From Bacteroidales bacterium UBA5433 (lineage in GTDB: Bacteria; Bacteroidota; Bacteroidia; Bacteroidales; UBA932), in assembly GCA_002427525.1 (NCBI GenBank), contig DIRP01000008.1:1-24175 (forward strand): a DNA stretch of 24,175 nt, written 5' to 3'. The notes under the pieces are model-generated. The model saw nothing but the letters and a program-made list of their open reading frames with translations. It ran no database searches and was not told the origin of the DNA. Positions within the stretch are counted from its first letter, which is position 1. The number at the start of each line of letters is the position of its first letter. Made by a program: the position numbers and the translations under genes. This document shows positions 8,491 to 16,203 of the stretch, piece by piece.

Positions 8491-9446
8491 ACAATTTGTC
8501 TCACGCTATATTATTTAGTGCAGAAGAGGGCTCAGGTGCTTTACCGCAGGCCCTCTCGCTGGCTAAATACATCCTGTGTACCGGAACAAAGGATGCAGGA
8601 ACGGCCTGTGGCATGTGTGCTGCGTGCCGGAAAACTGCACATTACGTCCATCCGGATTTTCATTTTGTAGTGCCTGTTAACCGCTCAGCTGCCGTGCCCG
8701 GATCACGCGCCCCCGTAACAGATGATTTTTTAAATCTGTGGCGGGAAGCCTTACTTGAAAAAGAGCAGTTAACAGAACAGGATTGGTACAAAAAAATTGA
8801 CATAGAAAATAAGCAAGGAGCCATTGGAGTAGCCGAATCCGCCAACCTTCTTGGGAAACTTCAGTATAAGCCTTTTGAAGGAGGCTCCCGGGTAATCCTT
8901 ATCTGGTTACCGGAACGCATGCATCCGGCAGCCGCCAACAAGCTGCTGAAAATCCTGGAAGAACCTTCCCCGGGAACATACTTTCTTTTAGTAAGCCACC
9001 GCCCGGATCAACTGCTTCCTACCATCAGAAGCCGCTGCATGCACGTTCAGGTTCCTCCGGGCAAACAAGCCCCCCCGCCGGAAGAAGCTTATACACAACT
9101 GGAACGCCTGCTGGACCTGTGCCTGGCCGGAAAACCTGCCGGCATCATAGACTGGGCAGAAGATATGGCGGCACTTGGTAGGGAAGAACAAAAAAATTTC
9201 ACAAACAACGCACTGCAAATCCTCCGCCAGTATTATATGGTTTACCTGGAAGTTCCCTCCCTGGCAGGAGCAGATACTGCCCGGCAAGCAAAAATACAGC
9301 GGTATGCAGACCGCATGTCCGGCACTTTTTTTACGAACATCTACAACCGGCTAAACACAACAGCTGAAAGGCTGGAGCGCAATGTCAATGCCAAAATTTT
9401 ATTCTGTTCACTGGCTTTTGACTTTTTTCTATCTTTGCAAAGATAG
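8481..9446 (+). CDS. holB: DNA polymerase III subunit delta'
   Basis: This is the delta' subunit of the clamp-loader complex that places the sliding clamp on DNA. The 321-residue product begins LSHAILFSAEEGSG, matching the degenerate P-loop region of the family. Cys33, Cys43, Cys46 and Cys49 form the zinc-binding module. At about 100-180 lies the KLQYKPFEGG...RVILIWLPERMHPAAANKLLKILEEP signature, including the LLKxLEEP motif, followed by VSHRPDQLLPTIRSRC (sensor 1 and SRC motif). The frame is closed by TAA at 8478-8480, so the start must be GTG at 8481 or a later codon such as TTG at 8496. The protein therefore lacks the roughly 15 N-terminal residues (the F..IIGQ box) common in homologues. 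It overlaps the TPR gene by 10 nt, and ricT follows after 11 nt. Confidence 0.88.
   Translation: MRLDNLSHAILFSAEEGSGALPQALSLAKYILCTGTKDAGTACGMCAACRKTAHYVHPDFHFVVPVNRSAAVPGSRAPVTDDFLNLWREALLEKEQLTEQDWYKKIDIENKQGAIGVAESANLLGKLQYKPFEGGSRVILIWLPERMHPAAANKLLKILEEPSPGTYFLLVSHRPDQLLPTIRSRCMHVQVPPGKQAPPPEEAYTQLERLLDLCLAGKPAGIIDWAEDMAALGREEQKNFTNNALQILRQYYMVYLEVPSLAGADTARQAKIQRYADRMSGTFFTNIYNRLNTTAERLERNVNAKILFCSLAFDFFLSLQR
9429..9446. promoter_or_regulatory. 18-bp palindrome with back-to-back -7 elements before ricT
   Basis: CTATCTTTGCAAAGATAG is perfectly self-complementary and covers the last codons of holB, ending exactly at its stop. TATCTTTG (9430-9437) fits TAnnTTTG and would place a start point about 13 nt before the ricT ATG at 9458. 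The mirror copy faces into holB. No -33 TTTG is at the expected spacing (a TTTG at 9417-9420 is too close), so activity is uncertain. Confidence 0.4.
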
Positions 9447-9457
9447 ACAGCAAATAA

Positions 9458-10618
9458 ATGGAAACTAAAAATATACAACACGATTGTTCACGCGGATGCC
9501 TGGTGGAAAGAACCCCCATGGGGGATCTCCGGTGCGGTATGAAACAAAGTTGCAGCAAGCTGGCCACCTACGATTGGCTGGAAGGGTTGCAGGATCCGCG
9601 GTACGATGATCTTTTTGAAGTTCGGTTCAAAAACACACATAAGGGATATTACCGCAACGCATCACAAACACTCCTGAAAACAGGCGACCTGGTTGCCGTA
9701 GAAGCAGCCACAGGACACGATATTGGCTTTGTTGACCTTTCCGGACCACTTGTAATCAAACAAATGAAGCGCCACAACCTGAATCCGGAAACCTACGAGT
9801 TTAAAAAGATCTACAGAAAAGCCAAATTACTGGACCTGGAAAAATGGCAGGAAGCCATTGCCAGAGAACATCCGGTAATGATGCGGGCACGTAAAATTGC
9901 CGCGAATGAAAATTTACCGATGAAAATTGGAGATGTAGAATTCCAAGGAGATGGTACCAAGGCAATTTTTTACTACATAGCAGACGAAAGAATTGACTTT
10001 AGAAAATTGATCAAACTGTATGCTTCTGAATTTTGCATTCGTATTGAAATGCGGCAATTTGGAGCCCGCCAGGAAGCCGGCCTGATTGGCGGTATTGGCG
10101 TTTGCGGACAGGAACTCTGCTGCAGCCGCTGGATGGCAGATTTCAATTCTGTGACAACACAAGCAGCCAGAATCCAGGACCTTTCTCTGAATCCTCAAAA
10201 GCTGGCCGGACAATGTTCCAAACTTAAATGCTGCATAGATTATGAAACACCTGTTTATATGGATGCCTTAAAGGGAATACCCCAGGTTGTCAATCCCATA
10301 GAAACAGATGACGGCCCCGTTTACCTGGTTAAAACCGATGTGCTTAAAGAAACCATGTGGTTTAGTTACGACAAACACAGCATGACCAATATGCAGCCGG
10401 TTCCCGCCAAAAAGGTACAGGAAATGCTAGAGGCCAACAGCCGGGGCGAGACAGTGCCCTCGCTCCGTACAGTAGAAAAAACCAGAGAAGAACTCAACGG
10501 CTTTAAATCTTCTGCCGGTGAAGAAAGCATTACACGCTTTGACAACAAAAGCAAAAGCAGGACCAAAAACAAAAAAAGGAAAATCAGCCGGAAAAAGAAT
10601 GTTCCCAAACAACCATAA
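9458..10618 (+). CDS. ricT: PSP1-domain protein, RicT/YaaT family
   Basis: The protein has 386 residues. In Bacillus subtilis, RicT (YaaT) is part of an Fe-S-carrying complex that modulates RNase Y-dependent RNA processing and phosphorelay; the Bacteroidota homologue is less studied. The PSP1 domain spans about 60-290. The family's cysteine signatures are present: GGIGVCGQELCCSRW (Cys216, 221, 222) and LAGQCSKLKCCIDYE (Cys253, 258, 259). An additional N-terminal set, Cys10, Cys14, Cys26 and Cys32, could form another metal site. The C-terminus from about 355 is a basic, low-complexity tail of Lys, Arg and Ser, consistent with nucleic-acid contact. gldH begins inside its last 20 nt. The adjacency of PSP1 and GldH is common in Bacteroidales and supports both assignments. 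Confidence 0.9.
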   Translation: METKNIQHDCSRGCLVERTPMGDLRCGMKQSCSKLATYDWLEGLQDPRYDDLFEVRFKNTHKGYYRNASQTLLKTGDLVAVEAATGHDIGFVDLSGPLVIKQMKRHNLNPETYEFKKIYRKAKLLDLEKWQEAIAREHPVMMRARKIAANENLPMKIGDVEFQGDGTKAIFYYIADERIDFRKLIKLYASEFCIRIEMRQFGARQEAGLIGGIGVCGQELCCSRWMADFNSVTTQAARIQDLSLNPQKLAGQCSKLKCCIDYETPVYMDALKGIPQVVNPIETDDGPVYLVKTDVLKETMWFSYDKHSMTNMQPVPAKKVQEMLEANSRGETVPSLRTVEKTREELNGFKSSAGEESITRFDNKSKSRTKNKKRKISRKKNVPKQP

Positions 10619-11078
10619 ATGGCTTTTAGTTTTTTTTGCAGGGCTGTCCCTTGCGGGTGTCCGGTGCACAGCTCCTTCTGCAACACAAAGGCAGGTAACT
10701 GTACCGCACGGCATCTGGGATAGGAGCCACCTGCTGCAAATGGAGTTGCCGTTACCGGATTCCAACGCCCGATACCTTGTTTATTTAGATATCAGGGTTA
10801 CCAAAGAGTACCCGTACAAATACCTTTCTGTTGTACTGAAAAACCGGACACCGGCAGATACATTGTGGCTGCCGCTCCTGCCACAGCAAGCAATTCGCAG
10901 CGGACAATTTACAGATTACAGATTTGCCTTGGACACTGCCGGATGGAAGGCTTCCGGCCCCGTCTGTTTCTGGGAACTGGAACACCATATGCCCAACCAA
11001 CAGCTAACGGGTATTGTGCAAGCAGGCATCCTCATGAAAATACAAAAGAATGGGAAAAGACAAACTGAAACGTTTTGA
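10599..11078 (+). CDS. gldH: GldH-family gliding-motility lipoprotein
   Basis: The ATG at 10599 gives 159 residues beginning MFPNNHKWLLVFFAGLSLAG; a longer frame to 10518 would only read through ricT. The features of GldH are the G-x-W-D motif (HGIWDRSHLLQMELPLPD), the Y-x-x-Y-L-D-I-R strand, the P-Y-x-Y-L turn (EYPYKYLSVVLKN) and the C-terminal ELEHHMPNQQLTGIVQAGI. GldH is required for gliding in Flavobacterium and is retained in many non-gliding Bacteroidales, where its role is unclear. The presumed lipidated cysteine (residue 23) is preceded by GVR, a poor lipobox with Arg at -1, so lipidation is uncertain. It overlaps ricT by 20 nt, and trmB starts 29 nt before its end, so the three genes are probably translationally coupled. 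Confidence 0.8.
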   Translation: MFPNNHKWLLVFFAGLSLAGVRCTAPSATQRQVTVPHGIWDRSHLLQMELPLPDSNARYLVYLDIRVTKEYPYKYLSVVLKNRTPADTLWLPLLPQQAIRSGQFTDYRFALDTAGWKASGPVCFWELEHHMPNQQLTGIVQAGILMKIQKNGKRQTETF

Positions 11079-11727
11079 AGAAAACAAAACCTTCCCCAAC
11101 CTGTACGAGCCTTCGTATGCTGAAGTGTACAAAAAAGACTACCTGCTAAAAGGGCATTGGTCCCAAAAAGTGTTTGGAAACGACCACCCCATTGTTCTGG
11201 AACTGGGCTGCGGAAAAGGAGAATACACCCTGGCCCTTGCCCGGCATTACAAAAAGTGTAATTTTATTGGTATTGATATTAAAGGAGCCCGGCTGTGGCG
11301 CGGTGCAAAAACGGCCGTAGAAGAACAAATGCATAACGTGGCGTTCATACGTACACGGATAGAATTGATTGAAAGTTTTTTTGCTCCGGATGAAATCTCG
11401 GAAATCTGGATTACCTTCCCCGACCCCCAACCTAAAAAAGAAACCAAAAGGCTTACCTCGCCTCGGTTTTTAAACCTGTACCTTTCTTTTTTACAGCCGG
11501 GTGCTGTCATTCACCTGAAAACAGACAGCCGTCTTTTACATGATTATACGCGTCAGGTTGTAGAAACATGGGAAGGATTTAACCTGTTGCAGGCAGATAC
11601 AGATGTACACAACAGCGGACGGCAGCCGGCAGACCCCCTTGTGTCGGTACGTACTTTCTATGAAGACATATTTCTGGCAGAGGGGAAACCCATCACGTAC
11701 CTAAAATTCTCAACAGGCACGGATTAA
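11050..11727 (+). CDS. trmB: tRNA (guanine-N7-)-methyltransferase
   Basis: TrmB methylates G46 of tRNAs at N7 using S-adenosylmethionine. The 225-residue product has the SAM-binding motif ELGCGKGEYTLALA (about 51-64), the acidic GIDIKG strand, the family signature ITFPDPQPKKETKRLTSPRF (about 121-140; usually FPDPWPKKRHxKRR) and a final FEDIFLAEGKPITYLKF-type motif (here YEDIFLAEGKPI). The Gln in place of Trp within PDPWPK matches some Bacteroidota homologues. Length is normal. It starts inside gldH and is the last gene of the plus-strand cluster. Its TAA (11725-11727) overlaps the stop codon of the convergent transporter gene, leaving no room for a terminator between them. Confidence 0.95.
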   Translation: MGKDKLKRFEENKTFPNLYEPSYAEVYKKDYLLKGHWSQKVFGNDHPIVLELGCGKGEYTLALARHYKKCNFIGIDIKGARLWRGAKTAVEEQMHNVAFIRTRIELIESFFAPDEISEIWITFPDPQPKKETKRLTSPRFLNLYLSFLQPGAVIHLKTDSRLLHDYTRQVVETWEGFNLLQADTDVHNSGRQPADPLVSVRTFYEDIFLAEGKPITYLKFSTGTD

Positions 11728-12917
11728 AAACCGGTCGTTATCAGAATAAACAACTGGGCAAGCAAAATCCTCAGGAACATGGTAAGGGGATATACCATAG
11801 CATAGGCGGCCGCTTGTGCCTGAACGGGCGCAATACCATTGGCAAATTCCAAAGCAGGCGGATCGGTCATGGAGCCTGCCAGCAAACCACATATTTTAAG
11901 GTAGTTCACTTTCATTAGCCGGGCGATAATCCCTACAACCATAATAGGAATCAGGGTAACAGCCACCCCGTACAGCATCCATTGCCACCCTCCGTGCCGG
12001 ATGGTTTCCACAAATTGTCCACCTGAAAGCAATCCCACACAGGCAAGGAAAAGAATAATTCCCAGCTCACGCATAAAATCACTAACTCCGGGTGTTATGT
12101 AAAAACTCAGTTTCCCTATCCGCCCCCTGTTTCCCAAAATAATGGCAACCAACAAAGGCCCTCCGGCAAGTCCCAGTTTAGCAGGTGCGGGTAAACCGGG
12201 GAAATAAATAGGAATACTTCCTAAAAGAATACCGGCAAAAATGCCTATAAAAACAGAACTGATATTAGCCTTGTCAATCTGTTCGTTTTGCTGCGTTATG
12301 TCACGGCTGCCTGACGATTGGGTGTAATCCTTCATCTCCGCCGGGACTTGTATCCTAAAAATCACCCTAAGTAACAGCATGGAAATAATAATACCCAAAA
12401 TGCCAAACGGGTACGTGATGGCATAGGCCATACCTGTTTGGGCAATGGTAGCAGCATCTGCTCCTTGTGATGCAAGCACTTCCTGGGCGGCACCCAGGCT
12501 TGGTGTATTGGTTACTGCCCCACACAGAATTCCGACAACGGCAGCCGGTGACATATTGGTAAAGCGGTATATCAGACAGGCTATTCCAAAACCGCCCAAA
12601 ACTATAGCTGCAGCAAACACATTCAGCAACAATCCATCCTTTTTGAACGAAGAAAGAAAGCGTGGGCCCATACTCAGGCCTACGCTGTAAACAAACAGTA
12701 TCAGTCCAAAATCGCGCAGAAAATGCAACGTATGAACATCTATAGGTGCCCCAAAATGCGCAACCAACAGACCGGTAAACAACACCCCCGCTACACCGGC
12801 TCCAACGCCTTTGTATTTGATTTTACCCAGCAGTGACCCGGAAAAGGCAACAAGGCACACGTAAAGCAAGGTAGAGGAAATACTTTGCGTGGTAAAGAAC
12901 TCTTGCAGACTGTTCAT
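11724..12917 (-). CDS. AspT/YbjL-type putative transporter without RCK_C domains
   Basis: This membrane protein of 397 residues has about 10-11 hydrophobic segments in two homologous halves (about 15-190 and 218-397). Each half has the paired family motifs: GAVTNTPSLGAAQE with AYAITYPFGILG in the first, and GSMTDPPALEFAN with AYAMVYPLTMFLR in the second. This is the layout of the aspartate:alanine exchanger (AAEx) family (AspT, YidE, YbjL). Those proteins are usually about 550 residues long with two TrkA-C/RCK_C domains between the halves. Here only a polar linker of about 27 residues (191-217) joins them. The substrate is unknown; amino or dicarboxylic acids are likely from family knowledge. 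It is last in a tightly spaced minus-strand group (12 bp after the polyprenyl synthase), and its stop codon overlaps that of trmB. Confidence 0.85.
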   Translation of the reverse strand: MNSLQEFFTTQSISSTLLYVCLVAFSGSLLGKIKYKGVGAGVAGVLFTGLLVAHFGAPIDVHTLHFLRDFGLILFVYSVGLSMGPRFLSSFKKDGLLLNVFAAAIVLGGFGIACLIYRFTNMSPAAVVGILCGAVTNTPSLGAAQEVLASQGADAATIAQTGMAYAITYPFGILGIIISMLLLRVIFRIQVPAEMKDYTQSSGSRDITQQNEQIDKANISSVFIGIFAGILLGSIPIYFPGLPAPAKLGLAGGPLLVAIILGNRGRIGKLSFYITPGVSDFMRELGIILFLACVGLLSGGQFVETIRHGGWQWMLYGVAVTLIPIMVVGIIARLMKVNYLKICGLLAGSMTDPPALEFANGIAPVQAQAAAYAMVYPLTMFLRILLAQLFILITTGF

Positions 12918-12929
12918 AGTAAAACCTTC

Positions 12930-13871
12930 TTACATACCCGAAAGCACTAACAAACACTCTTTCCACACTGAATCCGGAAGGCGCCCAAGTTGTTCCCGGG
13001 CGCTGTCTGTATGGTGGTTAAGTACCTGCAGCGCATACTCCCTGCCTTTGTGTTTTTCTACAAACCCTAACAACGGCTCCATGGATGCATTGTTTCCTTG
13101 CTCCAGGCTGTGTATCCAGGTTTTGACCTGAGGTCTGTGCTGTTGGTCGCCCGCATGCACCAAGGCCCCCAACAGGGGCAGGGTCATTTTTGACTCGGCA
13201 AGGTCTGCCTGCAAATCTTCCAGGTCATCCCGTATCTGAAAGGCCATCCCCATATGGTAGGCTGCATGCTCCAGCAGGGGTTTGAATTCGGCTGCCTTTT
13301 CCTTTTCAGGAACAGACATAGCTCCGGACATAATAGCAGCATAAAACAACGAGGCTGTTTTTTTCTTACAAATGGTATAGTATTCTATCGGCGTTACATC
13401 CAGCGTTTTTGCTTTTTCCATCTGGAACAACTCCCCCTGACTAAGGTCTTCAATAACATCGGCATACAGGGGCAACAGATGTGTTCCGTTGTGCTGCAAC
13501 AAAACTTGAAATGCCCTGGCCAGCCAGAAATCCCCCAGCACAATGGCGGCATGCGGTCCGAATTGCTTTTGCACACTTTCTTTCCCACGGCGCGTCTGGG
13601 CGTTATCTGCCACATCGTCGTGCAGGAGCGATGCTGTATGTATCATTTCTGCAATAGCAGCCACAGCATGACTTAGCGATCCCGGGGTACCGCATACCCC
13701 GGCCGCAGACAAAGCAAGTGCCGGCCTTATCTGTTTGCCGGGCTTGTTAAGAATGTATTCATCCAGGACAGAAAGTAAGGCATACGGAGAGTCCAGGGCG
13801 GTCTTCAGCACATTCTCAAAAGCCTTCCAATCAGAGCCCAATGACTGCCTGACCCAATCCATAGCGTGCAT
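12930..13871 (-). CDS. Trans-type polyprenyl diphosphate synthase
   Basis: This enzyme of 313 residues extends an allylic diphosphate with isopentenyl diphosphate units, most likely making the menaquinone side chain. Visible motifs are GKQIRPAL (substrate binding), the first aspartate-rich motif LLHDDVADNAQTRRG (Asp85, 86, 89), the GDFWLARAF segment, the KTASLFYAA motif and the second aspartate-rich motif FQIRDDLEDL (Asp215, 216, 219). All catalytic aspartates are present. The start may be the ATG at 13871 or, three codons later, at 13862. It begins 6 bp after the stop of the barrel-protein gene, so cotranscription is likely. Chain length cannot be read with confidence; similarity is to long-chain (octaprenyl/heptaprenyl) synthases such as IspB rather than to farnesyl synthase. 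Confidence 0.9.
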   Translation of the reverse strand: MHAMDWVRQSLGSDWKAFENVLKTALDSPYALLSVLDEYILNKPGKQIRPALALSAAGVCGTPGSLSHAVAAIAEMIHTASLLHDDVADNAQTRRGKESVQKQFGPHAAIVLGDFWLARAFQVLLQHNGTHLLPLYADVIEDLSQGELFQMEKAKTLDVTPIEYYTICKKKTASLFYAAIMSGAMSVPEKEKAAEFKPLLEHAAYHMGMAFQIRDDLEDLQADLAESKMTLPLLGALVHAGDQQHRPQVKTWIHSLEQGNNASMEPLLGFVEKHKGREYALQVLNHHTDSAREQLGRLPDSVWKECLLVLSGM

Positions 13872-13877
13872 AATGCG

Positions 13878-14495
13878 TTAGAAGAGAAACGCAACAGAAA
13901 GTTCAAATCCTCTCATATTGGTGTCTCCAAGCTTCCAGTCACCTTTGTCTATATGCGGGGTTCCACCCTTAGCCAATTTTCCAAAACCCCAGTTGTATTT
14001 CCCGGATATTTGCAACTTCCAGATCTCCAGACCGGCACCCAGGCTAAACCCGTAATCAAACCGGTTGATGTTATCCCAGCTGACGTGTTCCAGCATGTTC
14101 CCTTTAAATAGGGCATACCTTATATAAGGTGCTGCAAACACATAGGGACGCAGAAAAAGAATATTGATTCCCAACTGGACGTTTAGCGGTACATCAATAT
14201 AATCCAGCCTAAAGCCGTAGGAATCCTGACTTACGCTACCACCTATCAGGTCTGTACGCACACGGCTGTACAGAATTTCCGGCTGGAAAGAAAGACCTAT
14301 GAGCGGTATTTTGTACTGCCATCCAATACCGGCATGAAATCCGGTTTGCATCTCCCATGATTTTTTCAGTTCACCCACCTGGATATCCTGAAATTTGTTA
14401 AAATTAAGCCCGGCCTTTACCAGAACACTTCCCTGCGCCAGAGCTGCCGTACCTATGCCTAGCATAAGCACCCATGTAATCAGGTATTTTTTCAT
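13878..14495 (-). CDS. Small outer-membrane beta-barrel protein, PorT-like family
   Basis: The 205-residue product has a clear signal peptide ending ALAQ (about residue 21) and a mature part that begins VLVKAGLNFNKF. The rest alternates short beta strands with aromatic residues, and the protein ends in Phe (ELSVAFLF), as expected for a barrel handled by the BAM complex. The arrangement of strands and the Y-I-D-V-P-L-N-V-Q motif (about 119-127) are typical of Bacteroidota OMP_b-brl_2/PorT-like proteins of 8 strands. PorT itself works in type IX secretion, but this family is broad and I do not claim that role. It is third in the group sda, trxA, barrel, polyprenyl synthase, transporter (7 bp and 6 bp to its neighbours). 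Confidence 0.85.
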   Translation of the reverse strand: MKKYLITWVLMLGIGTAALAQGSVLVKAGLNFNKFQDIQVGELKKSWEMQTGFHAGIGWQYKIPLIGLSFQPEILYSRVRTDLIGGSVSQDSYGFRLDYIDVPLNVQLGINILFLRPYVFAAPYIRYALFKGNMLEHVSWDNINRFDYGFSLGAGLEIWKLQISGKYNWGFGKLAKGGTPHIDKGDWKLGDTNMRGFELSVAFLF

Positions 14496-14502
14496 ATCAT
14501 CC

Positions 14503-14820
14503 TTACATTAATGAATTCAGTTTTTCTTGAATAGTCTGCTTGTTGGTTGCCCCTACAATCTTATGCACCAGTTCTCCTTCCTTAAAGAAAAGTAATGTAG
14601 GTATGCTGCGTATCATATATCTGGTAGGAACTTCCGTTGCCTGGTCAACATCGCATTTGCATACCAGAATCTTACCTTCCATTTCACGTGCCAGCTCATC
14701 TACAATAGGAGAAATCTGGCGACAGGGGCCGCACCATGCTGCCCAAAAATCAACCAAAACGGGTATTGTTGATTTCAACACCACCGAATCAAAGTTGGTA
14801 TCTGTTACAATTTGAGTCAT
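14503..14820 (-). CDS. trxA: Thioredoxin
   Basis: The ATG at 14820 gives 105 residues; the longer frame starts at a GTG three codons upstream. The sequence is a classical thioredoxin: VDFWAAWCGPCRQISP with the redox-active Cys30 and Cys33, an aspartate before the active site, the RSIPTLLFFKEGE strand with the cis-proline (IPT), and a final GATNKQTIQEKL helix. There is no signal peptide, so it is cytoplasmic. It lies 48 bp downstream of the serine ammonia-lyase gene and 7 bp upstream of the barrel gene. The 48-bp gap is AT-rich with a weak TATATTTA -7-like site, so a separate promoter is possible. Confidence 0.96.
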   Translation of the reverse strand: MTQIVTDTNFDSVVLKSTIPVLVDFWAAWCGPCRQISPIVDELAREMEGKILVCKCDVDQATEVPTRYMIRSIPTLLFFKEGELVHKIVGATNKQTIQEKLNSLM

Positions 14821-14868
14821 AATTTTCACTTTTAATTCTGATATTATATTGTGTAAATATATAAAAAA

Positions 14869-16065
14869 TCATTTGTTAGGCACTACTGCCAGTCCTCCTT
14901 CAGAGGTTTCTTTATATATAGAGGGCAAGTCGTGACCTGTACGTTTCATCACTTCAATTATGGTATCAAAGCTTATCCGGTGCGTTCCGTCAGAAAGCAA
15001 AGCATACATGTTGGCATCTATAGCCCGGGTGGCACCAAAGGCATTTCTTTCAATACAGGGAATCTGTACCAATCCGTGAATGGGATCACACGTGAGTCCC
15101 AAAAAATGCTCCATACCAATACTGGCGGCATACTCGGCCTGGGCTATACTTCCTCCAAATAGTTGTACAGCAGCGGCCGCCGACATGGAACAGGCCGAGC
15201 CAATTTCTCCCTGACACCCTACCTCGGCTCCGGAAATGGAGGCGTTGTGTTTGATAAGTGTCCCAATGAGCCCCGCTGTGGCAAGAGCACGCAAAACCCG
15301 GCTTTCCGGAAAGTTGTAGGAAGTCTGGTTCAAATACAGCACAGACGGGAGTACGCCGCAACTGCCACACGTAGGCGCTGTTACAATTACTGTACCTTCT
15401 GCATTTTCTTCTGCTACGGCCAGAGCATACGAAAAAGCCATCGCCCGCCGCTGCATAGATCCTTTATATCCTTGCGCCTTTATGTAATAAGAGGCCGCCC
15501 TGCGTGCCAGGTTCAACGGTCCGGGAAGCACTCCTTCGTTTTCCAGCCCCCGGCGTATGGCTGCTTTCATGGTTTGCCATACTTCGTTCAGGTAATCCCA
15601 AATATCTTCTTCTTCATACATGGCCACAAATTCCCAGAAATTCAAGCCTTTTTCCTGACAAAACTTTAAAATGTTTGCCATGGTGGTCAGAGGGTAAACA
15701 GGCGTATGCGCTATCCTCTTTCCTGTTTCCGACAAATCTCCTCCTCCTATGCTGAAAGTCAGCCACGTATCCAGAACGTTTCCCTGTTCATCCAACGCCC
15801 TGAATTCCATGCCGTTGGGATGTTGTTTCAACACCGTCTCGTAATCCCACAGGATTTCAACTTTTTTGGGTGCAAAAGCCCCCTCAAGCGATTTGTCTGT
15901 ATAATGTCCTTTACCCGTAGCCGCCAGACTTCCGTACAACGTAACGGAAAAACCGGCAGCCTGCGGATTTCTGGAAGCAAAATCCAACGCTGCCCACCGG
16001 GGAGCCATAGTATGAGAACTGGAAGGACCGTTACCTATTTTAAAAATCTGTTTAATACTTTCCAT
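14869..16065 (-). CDS. sdaA: L-serine ammonia-lyase, iron-sulfur dependent, single chain
   Basis: This enzyme deaminates L-serine to pyruvate and ammonia with a [4Fe-4S] cluster. It has 398 residues. The N-terminal beta-domain signature IGNGPSSSHTMAP is at residues 10-22 and the catalytic alpha domain follows from about 150. The cluster ligands by family comparison are Cys284 (GCQGEIGSACSM), Cys326 (LTCDPIHGLVQIPC) and Cys337. TAPTCGSCGVLP (Cys233, 236) is also conserved. Both domains are in one chain, as in SdaA, so it is complete. The ATG at 16065 sits about 7 nt after TATCTTTG (16072-16079 on the minus strand), a fit to the -7 element, so the transcript may have almost no leader. It leads a minus-strand group and is divergent from the PspC operon. 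Confidence 0.95.
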   Translation of the reverse strand: MESIKQIFKIGNGPSSSHTMAPRWAALDFASRNPQAAGFSVTLYGSLAATGKGHYTDKSLEGAFAPKKVEILWDYETVLKQHPNGMEFRALDEQGNVLDTWLTFSIGGGDLSETGKRIAHTPVYPLTTMANILKFCQEKGLNFWEFVAMYEEEDIWDYLNEVWQTMKAAIRRGLENEGVLPGPLNLARRAASYYIKAQGYKGSMQRRAMAFSYALAVAEENAEGTVIVTAPTCGSCGVLPSVLYLNQTSYNFPESRVLRALATAGLIGTLIKHNASISGAEVGCQGEIGSACSMSAAAAVQLFGGSIAQAEYAASIGMEHFLGLTCDPIHGLVQIPCIERNAFGATRAIDANMYALLSDGTHRISFDTIIEVMKRTGHDLPSIYKETSEGGLAVVPNK

Positions 16066-16071
16066 ACATTA

Positions 16072-16079
16072 CAAAGATA
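16072..16079 (-). promoter_or_regulatory. -7 promoter element of the serine ammonia-lyase gene
   Basis: On the minus strand this reads TATCTTTG, a fit to TAnnTTTG. The expected start point is at or within a few nt of the ATG at 16065, implying a leaderless or near-leaderless mRNA. No TTTG -33 element is at the usual distance. Confidence 0.4.
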
Positions 16080-16120
16080 GACATATATGGGTTTATTTTA
16101 AGAATTTTTAATCATTTTAG

Positions 16121-16139
16121 TACCTTGTAGTACAAGGTA
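16121..16139. promoter_or_regulatory. 19-bp perfect palindrome, candidate PadR operator
   Basis: TACCTTGTAGTACAAGGTA has two perfect 9-bp arms around one central base. It also contains TAGTAC twice, at 16118-16123 and 16128-16133, exactly 10 bp (one helical turn) apart. It ends 14 bp before the -7 element at 16154-16161 and so covers the -33 region of the pspC operon promoter. A PadR-type repressor is encoded by the second gene of that operon, so autoregulation is a reasonable inference. It could also act on the divergent sdaA promoter. Confidence 0.55.
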
Positions 16140-16153
16140 TCAATATTTTTATA

Positions 16154-16161
16154 TATCTTTG
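16154..16161 (+). promoter_or_regulatory. -7 promoter element of the PspC-PadR-PspC operon
   Basis: TATCTTTG fits the Bacteroidota TAnnTTTG -7 element. The predicted start point is about 35 nt before the ATG at 16204. The -33 position falls inside the palindrome at 16121-16139, where no TTTG is seen, consistent with a promoter dominated by a bound regulator. Confidence 0.5.
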
Positions 16162-16203
16162 CGACATATTACTCTGAATGGAAATTTTTATAAACAGAAA
16201 ATT

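Noticed and set aside
9070..9076. Run of seven C in holB as a phase-variation site
   Set aside because: The run is short, the frame is intact and an essential clamp-loader gene is an unlikely target.
13878..14495. Calling the small barrel PorT of the type IX secretion system
   Set aside because: The family is broad, the protein is short (205 residues) and no other type IX secretion gene is nearby.
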